Shown: piece by piece, positions 53,317 to 64,000 of the stretch
Layout: each line of letters begins with the position of its first letter
Numbering within the stretch: position 1 is the stretch's first letter
Assembly: GCA_964016885.1 (NCBI GenBank)
Contig: OZ024744.1
Coordinates: 113,341,863 to 113,405,862 of the forward strand
From: Eledone cirrhosa
Taxonomy: Eukaryota > Mollusca > Cephalopoda > Octopoda > Eledonidae
DNA: 64,000 nt
Direction of reading: 5' to 3'
The notes under the pieces: generated by a model
The model's database searches: none
What the model was told of the DNA's origin: nothing
What the model saw: the letters and a program-made list of their open reading frames with translations, nothing else
Made by a program: the position numbers and the translations under genes

Positions 53317-53548
53317 TGTTTCTACTTTTGGCAAAAGGCCAGCAATTGCCCAGTGCATAACTGGTACTTTATTTTATCGACCCCCGTAAGGATGAAAAGC
53401 AAAGTTAATCTCGGCGGGATTTGAACTCAGACCGTAAAAGGCCGTAACTCTTTGCTGCAAAGCATGGCATAGAAGACCTGCCAGATAGTCCTATATGAGC
53501 AAGACACGGTCGCCCGACCAATCTTGCCTCAAGTGGGACTGCCAATCC
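53317..53548 (-). mobile_element. Chimeric SINE: family A body with APE-LINE tail segment in the head
   Basis: Family A from the tail to GCTGCAAAGCATGGCAT, then about 65 nt of APE-LINE 3' UTR (GCCAGATAGTCCTATATGAG to CCTCAAGTGGGAC) replaces part of the tRNA head, then ACTGCCAATCC. 13-bp duplication GTATTATAATAAT (53304-53316, 53549-53561). Confidence 0.88.
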
Positions 53549-53936
53549 GTATTATAATAATACAAGAACGAATGGTTACTCCTTCATTACGTTTATTGGT
53601 TGGTGACGCACGTTTCGCCACTGACCAGCTCATGGTTCGATCTTTATCGATCTGACCCAAGTCTGTAATCCGCGGCTCGTCAGATCATTACAAGGGGTCT
53701 GACGAGCCGCGGATTACAGAGTCAGGTCAGATCGATACAGATCAAACCACGAGCTGGTCAGTGGCGAAACGTGCGTCACCTACCAATAAACGTAATGAAG
53801 GAGTAACCAATCGTCCTTGTTATCTTTTCACTATAATACACTCTGTCTAGCTCTACACCTCGACACTGAAGTGAACCTAAACATCGAGTGCTCACCCGGG
53901 TGAACCTACTGTAACTTCATGTTACACTCCCTGGAT

Positions 53937-53995
53937 ATATATGTATATATGTATATGTAAATATATATATATATATTATATATATTATATATATA

Positions 53996-54042
<47 letters not shown>

Positions 54043-54050
54043 TAGGTAAA
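53937..54050. repeat. (TA)n microsatellite
   Basis: TA-rich with TATG and TTATA variants. Confidence 0.95.
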
Positions 54051-54093
54051 TATACACAGGTGTGTATGATTGTGTATAGAAGATTATATTAAG

Positions 54094-54297
54094 AAGAGGA
54101 ATTCCAACTTTGTCTGATTTACTCGTTTTATTTACAATCCTTTAAAATATATAATGGTATTATAATGAAATAGTATGATAGAATATTAAATTCTAAGTGT
54201 TAAAATATTCTATCATACTATTTCATTATAATACCATTATATATTTTAAAGGATTGTAAATAAAACGAGTAAATCAGACAAAGTTGGAATTCCTCTT
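54094..54297. repeat. Perfect foldback, 94-nt arms
   Basis: Arms 54094-54187 and 54204-54297, no mismatch seen, 16-nt spacer. (TA)n on both sides. No coding content. Confidence 0.93.
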
Positions 54298-54301
54298 ATT
54301 A

Positions 54302-54333
<32 letters not shown>

Positions 54334-54334
54334 T

Positions 54335-54450
54335 TATTAAAATAACAGATTAAAGTTTAAGCAAAGAATCGCTGCTTTCACCCTTAACGGGATCTTCTGA
54401 AACTAACAAAGTCAATCTGTAAACGCAGAAGTGGATATTTCATATATAAC
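54335..54450 (+). repeat. Helitron-like repeat R1, fragment
   Basis: AAATAACAGATTAAAGTTTA to about GTGGATATTTC, directly joined to R2. Confidence 0.8.
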
Positions 54451-54660
54451 GAAGGAAATGTGGTAAGGAACCAGGTGGACCATAACGCACTAAAGTACTC
54501 AATACTTAGGGTAGTAGAGTGGGTAATAGGAACAAGTAAGACCCTGACGGCTGAGCTCAAGCCGTTTCGACGGCTAATTCTGGACTCAGTCAAGAATTCA
54601 GTCCAGAATTAGCCGTCGAAACTGCTTGAGCTCAGCCGTCAGGGTCTTACTTGTTCCTAT
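54450..54660. repeat. Repeat R2, copy 2, with a 61-nt palindromic end
   Basis: 54450-54587 is the reverse complement of 524-666. Its last 61 nt (54526-54586) are mirrored at 54600-54660 with one mismatch and a 13-nt spacer. Confidence 0.85.
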
Positions 54661-54714
54661 ATATATATATATATAATATATATATATAATATATATATAT
54701 TATATCTATATATA

Positions 54715-55022
<308 letters not shown>

Positions 55023-55032
55023 TAGATATATG

Positions 55033-55286
55033 TATTGTTTCCTTGAGCAAGACACTTTATTTCACATTGCTCCAGTTTACTCAGCTGTAGAAATGAGATG
55101 ATAGGGACTGGGGTCCCTATCATTCCGCTGCAAAGTGGTAGTGGAGGTGCCATGGCAAAAAAGCACCCAGCACTCACTGTAAATGAGGTTGGTGTTAGGA
55201 AGGGCATCCAGCTGTAGAAATCAAGCCAGAATCAGTTCCTGTCCCACCCTTGCAAGCAGGGAAAATGATGATGATGATGATGATGA

Positions 55287-55290
<4 letters not shown>
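55033..55290 (+). mobile_element. SINE family C, lacking the tRNA head
   Basis: Begins at TTGTTTCCTTGAGCAAGACA and ends CCCTTGCAAGCAGGGAAAAT plus (GAT)n; then (TA)n. Confidence 0.88.
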
Positions 55291-55326
<36 letters not shown>

Positions 55327-55409
55327 CAGCGGCTTCCCGCCTACATTAGTAATCCCCTCTGGCTTCTCAACATTCTCTACCAGATATTTTGTCTTAGTCT
55401 TATTCGTGC

Positions 55410-55967
55410 ATTTGGGAGCAAACATTGGGAATACGGAAGATGATGTGGTTGAGAGGAAGAGCAAGGCCTGGGCGGCGAGCCACAGCTTGATATTGGTGTG
55501 GAAGTCGGACCTTCGTAAAGACCTGAAGATCCGCCTCTTCATTGCTGTAGTGGAGTCTGTGCTGCTGTACGGGTCTGAGACTTGGACACTGATCAAGAAA
55601 CTCACTCAGATGGTGGATGGGTGCTGCACGAGAATGCTGAGGATGGCTCTGAACATTAATCAGTATACACTGAGGATGAAAAACTCAGAGCTGTATGGGA
55701 GCATCCCAAAAGTCAGCTCAAAGGTGACACAAAGAAGACGGAGGTTATCTGGACATGCTCACCGACATCCAGATTTGACACTGCACTCAGTGCTCCTGTG
55801 GGAGCCCCTGCATGGACACACTGGAAGAGGAAGACCAAGGTTAACGTATGTTGATGCCCTAAGGACCAACACTGGTCTGTTGGAGACGCAGGACATGGCA
55901 GCGATAATGAGGGACAGAGACCGCTGGAGAGAACTCGTCCATGGATCTCGGGAATTTTACCATCCCT

Positions 55968-55969
<2 letters not shown>
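55410..55969 (+). pseudogene. Non-LTR retrotransposon C-terminus with an intact frame
   Basis: Continuous frame to TAG at 55967. VHLGANIGNTEDDVVERKSK (55410), AWAASHSLILVWKSDLRKDL, KIRLFIAVVESVLLYGSETW (55529-55588), RMLRMALNIN, RRRRLSGHAHRHPDLTLHSV, then GRGRPRLTYVDALRTNTGLL. This is the post-RT tail of a LINE of the ESVLLYGSETW type. The RT itself is missing, truncated at about 55400. The upstream (TA) stretch also reads as IYIY in the same frame. No decay seen in 186 codons, suggesting a fairly recent insertion. Confidence 0.8.

Positions 55970-56032
<63 letters not shown>
55970..56032. repeat. (TA)n microsatellite
   Basis: Borders the palindrome that follows. Confidence 0.95.
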
Positions 56033-56033
<1 letters not shown>

Positions 56034-56038
<5 letters not shown>

Positions 56039-56468
56039 TTAAAAAATAATGAATAAAACAATGAAACAGTTCCTTATATTAAACAAAAAAAGTTCATTAT
56101 TTAACGATCGTTTCTAGGACATATATGTGTTAGAATTGGTATGCATATTCAACAGATCTATGTACAAAATTATATAAAATTATACAAATTATCAAATATA
56201 ATATACATACCAACACATACATATGCCGTCTTCAGAAATAATCATTATTTCTGAAATAATGATTATTTCTGAAGACGGCATATGTATGTGTTGGTATGTA
56301 TATTATATTTGATAATTTGTATAATTTTATATAATTTTGTACATAGATCTGTTGAATATGCATACCAATTCTAACACATATATGTCCTAGAAACGATCGT
56401 TAAATAATGAACTTTTTTTGTTTAATATAAGGAACTGTTTCATTGTTTTATTCATTATTTTTTTAATA
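56034..56468. repeat. Giant near-perfect palindrome, arms about 217 nt
   Basis: Left and right halves around 56251 are complementary with only one or two mismatches and practically no spacer. Landmarks TTAACGATCGTTTCTAGGAC and GTCCTAGAAACGATCGTTAA. No ORF, no recognised family. Confidence 0.93.
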
Positions 56469-56605
56469 TTTTATCTTGACTCTGTATTCCGTTTATCTTT
56501 CACCGAAAGTGATTTTTGAATGCATCTCTTCTTTCCATGATATCCGGATTACATTGAGTTCTTCATACGGATTGGACACTACCGTAAACTCTTGGTAGAT
56601 TTATC

Positions 56606-57489
<884 letters not shown>

Positions 57490-58860
57490 AGGCAGTTGAC
57501 AGCTAATAAGAGTGCGGTGGTGTGTAGCTAGTACATTAAAATCCGGGTGGTTGTGCTTGAATTCTGAGATTGCTGGGTCGAATCATATTGGTTTGAAGTT
57601 TGCGAACTTGGTAGCTGCTTTGTGCCTAGAGAAAATTGATCGTTCTATTTTGTTGTTAAGCAGCATTTTATCATACTTTAAAATATGGAACAGCTCCATA
57701 TTGCAAAGTCCGGAGTGGGACATTCCATTGTTGTAGGCCCTTGGTCCCGATAATTTCAACCAGTTAATCCTGTATTCCTGGTTGGTGTCCTTAAGCTGCC
57801 AGATTTTATTGGCTAGCGTTGTTGAGTTCTCTAGTCTACGGTTTTCATAGAATGTCTATGTACATACCATCTTTTTTTTTAATTCACCAGCCGTAGAACA
57901 TGTTGAGTTGCCCGAATTGATAGTACACAGGGACGCTATACTTGATTCCAGGAATCTATTTTGTAGTGGCCACTTATCCGGTAGGTGACAGTTACAGTTG
58001 GAGGCCTTCCTGTGTACAGGTTCCTCGTTGCGGTTTTGTACGCTGTTATGGATGGGCTGAGATTTAGGTTTATTGATGTTTTGTTGCGATCGCCCTGATG
58101 TGTGTGTGGTTGTGATGTTGTTATGTGTTTGCGTTTTGTATTTGGTGCTATGGTGTATGTTGGTAGGTTATTTTCCTTAGAGATTCTTCTAAAGTTGATT
58201 TTATATATGTGTGATTCTATGTTGTTGGCAGTGGAGTAAGATAGTTTGATAGTTTTTCTGTTAAAGATTCTATGGTATTTGTGTAGTTTAGGGAAGTGTT
58301 TGTCAATTAGCTTAAATAATGTGGAAGGTAGTTTGGTTTTTATAGAAGAGTTGAATATTGGATTGAACCATAAGTATTTCTTATCTCTGGATTTTCTATA
58401 GTTCCTAGGGGTCCCTATATTAGTGTTCGGTTCAGTTATTTCTGGTGCTCGTTGTCTATTTCCATGTTTAGTCCTATGTTTGTTATTCCTATGGGTGCGG
58501 GTAGTGTAGCTGTCATTATGTTTGTTGTTGCTGTCTCTATCTGGTATGTATTTGAGCCCCTCCTTGTGTCCTGCCTTATGTAAAGGTATGTTATAGTAGT
58601 TTGCATGTTCATTAAAAATCTCTAGGTTAGAAGATAGGCGGGTTATTCTGAGGGATATACTACATGCTATCGAGTTAATTATGGAGCAAGGGTTAGATTT
58701 TTGTTATTTTTATGGAAGGGCTCTATTAGTCCTGTGTTTAGGTTGAGTGTTACATCTAAGAAGATTGTTCTGAGAGTTAAGTTCGAAAGTGATTCTAAAT
58801 TATTCTTCACTTTTTGACTACTATTACTGTAAGAATAACCTGCATGGGAATTCTCGCGAA
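57490..58860 (-). pseudogene. Penelope-like element, second clade, decayed
   Basis: Minus strand. From right: TIFLDVTLNLNTG (58770), the FLD block after the RT palm; a GYLxxL-like stretch; WFNPIFNSSIKTKLPSTLFK LIDKHFPKLHKYHRIFNRKT-type block (about 58360-58260), a PLE hallmark between RT and endonuclease; then CNCHLPDKWPL and YENRRLENSTTLANKIWQLK (about 57850-57790), INWLKLSGPRAYNNG, CNMELFHILKYDKMLLNNKI, RSIFSRHKAATKF (GIY-YIG end with the zinc-binding Cys block). Several stops and shifts. It lacks the upstream RT core and no terminal repeats were identified. Confidence 0.68.
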
Positions 58861-59447
58861 CTCGCTACCTAACTGTGAAACCTCTTGTTAAGTCAAACAA
58901 TGTCATATGTTACAACTATCCACAATACAGAGTATTCACAACCTCTAACTGGATTACCTAAAATGATAACTTGTTATCCCATATATATATATATATATAC
59001 GGGATAACAAATAATAGTTAAATGCAGTCCACTTAGGTATAGTCCAGTTATGGTATTCCAGGTAGTGGAAACTCTTACTTCTGCTTCATGACAGCTAGTT
59101 TTACACGCCGAAATCTTAGATACACTAAACCCCCCACCTAAGTAATGTCAGGGTCTCCTCAAATAATTTATTAATAGCATTGTTGTAATTGTTGTTATTG
59201 TTCTAATTGAATGCCATTATTACTTCATATAGTAGCCTGTATATTCTTTTCTTGCCCGTGTATTCTCTTCATTCTCGCATGCTCCGAAGAACTGACTGGT
59301 TATAATTTTGTATTGGCGATCGAATAACGTGAAAATAAGCGAATAGCGATCTCTAGACCTACCAGTTCAGAGAAACAATTGTCAGCTATGAGATTAAAAA
59401 CCTTTTTTGTATAGCAAACCATGCCATGTTAACCTTCTTTCCTGATT

Positions 59448-59481
<34 letters not shown>

Positions 59482-59639
59482 TATATATACATATATATAT
59501 TTATTATATACGCGTCAGATAGAGATGTTATAGATTAAAAGATATTTTTAATGCCCTAGGGACCGTATTAGGCGATTTAGCGATCTCTCTCTCTCTCTCC
59601 TTCTCTCTTAGTCTTTCTCTTTTTAGATAGATACATAGA
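58861..59639. other. No recognised gene; short (TA)n runs
   Basis: (TA)n at 58981-59000 and 59448-59512, (TC)n at 59582-59606. Rest unclassified. Confidence 0.4.
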
Positions 59640-60049
59640 TATAATGTTGCGCCTTTACAATATTTGTCTGTATGCCTGGCTGTCTGCATTACGACATTAT
59701 GTATTAGCTGTGTGTGTATATATGTATATATAGTGTGTGCATATATATATATAGTGTGTAACGTTTTTCGAAATATTTACTTCTGCGTTCACAGATTGAT
59801 TTTTTTACTTTAGTTTCAGAAGATCCCGTTAAGGGTGAAAGCAGCGATTCTTTACTTAAACTTTAATCTGTTATTTTAATATATATATATATATATATAA
59901 TTATATATTTGTGTACAGATATTTTTGCATACACAATAACAAAATATAAACAAACATATTTATTTCACGAGGCTTGATAAGGATAAATATATATCAAATA
60001 TATAAGAACCCTAGAGAAAATCCCGAGCAACGCCGGGCCATTCTGCTAG
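59640..60049 (+). mobile_element. Helitron-like repeat R1, copy with 3' end
   Basis: Blocks TGTCTGCATTACGACATTAT, GCGTTCACAGATTGATTTTT and AAACTTTAATCTGTTATTTT in the order expected from copy 1 reversed. Ends with hairpin CCCGAGCAACGCCGGG (60022-60037), 8 nt, CTAG (60046-60049), then T. Confidence 0.65.
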
Positions 60050-60055
60050 TATATT

Positions 60056-60117
60056 ATATATATCATATATATATATTATATATATATATTGTATATATTA
60101 TATATATATTTATACAG

Positions 60118-60151
<34 letters not shown>

Positions 60152-60174
60152 GTATATATATAGTATATATATTA

Positions 60175-60251
<77 letters not shown>
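60056..60251. repeat. (TA)n microsatellite
   Basis: TA with TATAGTATA interruptions. Confidence 0.95.
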
Positions 60252-60254
<3 letters not shown>

Positions 60255-60880
60255 TTTACGTATCGAGAAAGAGAGAAAAAGGAGGGATAGGTGATACATA
60301 TAGTTATTTGCCAAGTAGCGTATGCCAAAGGTGCTCGATACTAGTGCCGGCAGTATTAAATATTCGAAGTGTTAATATTTAGTGGGCTAGAGAGATAGCA
60401 GAGCGTAAGCACGTGGGAAAGTAAAAGATCGGAGAATAGACCGTTAAAACATGTTTATTTAAAACAGCACCTGCGTACGTTTCGCCCAGTTGGGCTTCTC
60501 AAGGGCATAAATAATCACAAGTGTTCCTTATATAGTTCGGAAAGAGTTTTTGGGATTAAATCTACATCAAGATTCATTGCTCGCAAAAATATCTTGTTTT
60601 GATTTTGCAGCAGGTCAAGGGAGGTAACTCTGGCCGGTGTTAGGGCAGTCTTTCCCGGATAATTTTTTTTTTTTTTTTTTTTTGCCGCATCCGTTTGTCT
60701 GGTATGGGTCTGGTATGCAAGGATTGTTTTCTGGGTGTTATTTTGCTGCGCCTGCCCGCCGGGGTGTTAAGACTTGTTGCAGGGAGATCCAGTGTACTAT
60801 TTCACTCTTCATTCTTAACCCATCTAAAGAAGGATATTTTTAAGCGATGTGTACAACTTATCGCTGATATTATGAATATA
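60252..60880. other. Unclassified, hammerhead-like core at its left part
   Basis: No ORF recognised. Minus strand 60480-60504 holds GAAA, a perfect GCCC-AACT-GGGC hairpin and TTGAGAA (two changes from CUGANGA). A T23 run at 60663-60683. Confidence 0.4.
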
Positions 60881-60889
60881 TATTAAATA

Positions 60890-61130
60890 TATTATATATA
60901 TATATATAGTATATATTATATATATATATATTATATTTTAAAGTTGAGACATTAAACAGAAAACAAAAAACGTGGAAGCGAAGAGGCAGTACAAATGTTA
61001 TTATTAGTTTCATGCTTGAGAGTGGGTGAGGGGACTACGTTTCGGGAATAAGCCCTTCATCAGGAGAAAATTGGGCAGGAAGAGAGTTCCAAGGTTGTGT
61101 GGGGGAGTGGAGGAAAGACATTAAAAACAA
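60890..61130 (-). repeat. Repeat with hammerhead-like core, copy 1
   Basis: Shares order and sequence with 63822-64000: (TA)n, GCAGTACAA, CACGCTCTGGAGAGTGGGGT-like and GTTTCGGGAATAAGCCCTTC, then GAGTTCCAAGGTTGTGTGGG. Possibly the terminal repeat of a PLE or retrozyme. Confidence 0.65.
61040..61063 (-). ncRNA. Hammerhead ribozyme-like core
   Basis: Minus strand: CTGATGA, AGGG-CTTATT-CCC hairpin, GAAA, then CGTAGTCC. Core letters complete. Confidence 0.58.
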
Positions 61131-61680
61131 TTATTTAAAAAAAGGTGGGGAGAGAAAGGGGGGGGGGTGGAGAGTAAAAAAAAAAAGTGTGTCAGGCGTG
61201 TAGGGGTGGTGGTGGGTGGAGGGAGTGGAGAGGGCAGAGGGAGACGCGAGGTCCGAGTGGGGAGTACTGAAGGTGGTGTGTGTGTATGTGTGTAGGTGTA
61301 CGTGTGTATGTGTGTGTGGATGTGAATGTGAGAGTTTGGGGGAAGAACGAGGTTCCATGTTATGGTAATAGGTAAACCGGTGTGTACATGGGGTGCGGTG
61401 TAAGTCAGTGAGTGTGTGTGGGCGTGTAGATGGAGAGGGGTCAGAGAGGGTGGGGGAGAGGGGGCGTGTGGAGTCCGGAGGCTGAGTGTGTGTATGTGAG
61501 GATACGCAAGTGTGTGTTTGTGTGTTTATATGTGGTGTGGTGCGAAAATAGTGTAAGTGTGTGTGTGTGCCTGGGTTTTTTCCACGGATTGTGAGTTCAG
61601 ATGCTGGAGATTCAGAGTGTAGCAGGATGGGTAGCTAGAGCGATGGACATGTGGTGTAAAATCCTGGTATATTTATTATA
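61131..61680. repeat. G/GT-rich low complexity
   Basis: GGGTGG, (GT)n and GGAGAG runs; frames here are repeat-derived. Confidence 0.7.
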
Positions 61681-61685
61681 TATAG

Positions 61686-62047
61686 TATCATCATCATCTT
61701 GCAAGGGTGGGACGGGAACTGATTCTGGCTTGATTTCTACAGCTGGATGCCCTTCCTAACACCAACCTCATTTACAGTGAGTGCTGGGTGCTTTTTCCGT
61801 GGCACCTACACGTCCACTTTACAGTGTGGGCTGGGTGCTTTTTTTTTTGCGTGGCACCTACACGACCACTTTGCAGTGGAATGATATGGACCCCAGTCCC
61901 TAACATCTCATTTCTACAGCTGAGTAAACTGGAGCAATGTGAAATAAAGTGCCTTGCTCAAGGAAACAACGCATCACCCGGTCTGAGGATTGAACTCACA
62001 ACCTTTCGATTGCAAGGCCAATGCTCTAACCACTAAGCCATATGCCT

Positions 62048-62050
<3 letters not shown>
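61686..62050 (-). mobile_element. SINE family C, complete
   Basis: tRNA head at the right end, (TCA) tail at the left; a GTGGCACCTACACG segment of about 55 bp is duplicated internally (61797-61870). Confidence 0.88.
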
Positions 62051-63562
<1,512 letters not shown>

Positions 63563-63723
63563 TATATAACTGCTCTGCAGAACAACTGATGTTATTACAT
63601 TGAGCTATTTATCTTACTGGTAATAAGGTAGTAATAAATTACTGTCTTTCATTATTTAGGGTTTAAAATATATATAACTATAAAAAGTTTTAGTATATAC
63701 ATAACCATAAATAGTATCCTTAA

Positions 63724-63727
<4 letters not shown>
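63563..63727. other. Unclassified AT-rich
   Basis: No feature seen. Confidence 0.4.

Positions 63728-63821
<94 letters not shown>
63728..63821. repeat. (TA)n microsatellite
   Basis: About 46 TA units. Confidence 0.96.
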
Positions 63822-63822
<1 letters not shown>

Positions 63823-64000
63823 GGAAAAATTTGAACAGGGACAAAACAGAGAGGCAGTACAACAAATATTTATTAATTTCACGCTCTGGAGAGTGGGGTG
63901 TTGGTGGGGGACGACGTTTCGGGCATAAGCCCTTCCTCATGTGGGAAGTGTGTGGGAACAGAGTTCAAAGGGTGTGTAGGGGAGTGGTGGAGAGACATAT
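63822..64000 (-). repeat. Repeat with hammerhead-like core, copy 2 (cut by window end)
   Basis: Related to 60890-61130. Minus-strand core 63917-63940: ATGAGGA (first base of CUGANGA changed), AGGGC-TTAT-GCCC hairpin, GAAA, CGTCGTCC. Confidence 0.6.

Larger units (their letters stand above)
52515..53933. mobile_element. Foldback element E1 hosting two later insertions
   Basis: Ends CCAGGAAGTGTAAC (52517) and GTTACACTCCCTGG (53919-53932). Arms continue as TACTGTAGGTTCACCC... (53230 on) and its complement ending near 53915; the centre is at about 53700 (CTGACGAGCCGCGGATTACA). A Merlin element (52536-53219) and a SINE (53317-53548) interrupt the left arm. Flanked by (TA)n on both sides. A weak hammerhead-like GAAACGTGCGTC occurs in both arms. 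Confidence 0.75.

Noticed and set aside
53754..53768. Hammerhead core in E1
   Set aside because: GAAACGTGCGTC fits, but the first box reads CTGGTCA and there is no stem II.

Overview
The window looks like repeat-dense DNA from a coleoid cephalopod, most likely an octopod. Evidence: about a dozen tRNA-headed SINEs of the octopus type (A box, GAGTTCAAATCCC B box, fixed body), a second V-SINE-like tRNA SINE family, kilobase (TA)n tracts, and a crowded mix of decayed non-LTR, LTR, Penelope-like and DNA transposons. There are no bacterial features. Only three stretches look like possible host genes: the first coding exon of spastin (1145-1634, minus; intron 1 and later exons run off the left edge), a two-to-three-exon SGNH/GDSL-hydrolase-like locus (50218-51015, minus) and a short BTB/BACK-like ORF (49676-49957, plus).

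Layout. 1-2540: (TA)-rich minisatellite in spastin intron 1, spastin exon 1, and a GGT/CCA tract upstream. 2545-12250: three Tx1/L1-like LINE copies and three tandem, same-direction LINEs with a restriction-like endonuclease (Dong/R4 type), each abutted by a reversed SINE. 12255-17040: one Gypsy element split by an APE-type LINE and a SINE. 17340-25000: Penelope-like elements (PLEs), LINE pieces and hammerhead-ribozyme-like cores. 25216-35450: two copies of the same APE-type LINE facing each other, the second interrupted by a complete Gypsy element (30010-34158, 252-bp LTRs, TCTGT duplication). 35802-39139: a second complete Gypsy (155-bp LTRs). 39713-40996: a mariner of DD37D type with TIRs and TA duplication. 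41058-47100: Helitron-like repeat, SINEs and LINE fragments.

From 44.8 to 63.6 kb the character changes. Long, nearly perfect inverted repeats (94 to about 242 nt arms) sit one after another, mostly bordered by (TA)n. They include a Merlin element (9-bp duplication) nested in a foldback element that also holds a SINE, and another PLE (57490-58860).

None of the mobile elements looks intact: stops, frameshifts, deletions or lost catalytic residues are visible in nearly all. The most interesting signal is the recurrence of hammerhead-like cores (CUGANGA, hairpin, GAAA) at PLE ends and in (TA)n-flanked repeats, together with the foldback cluster. All statements come from reading the sequence by eye; no alignment or search was run.
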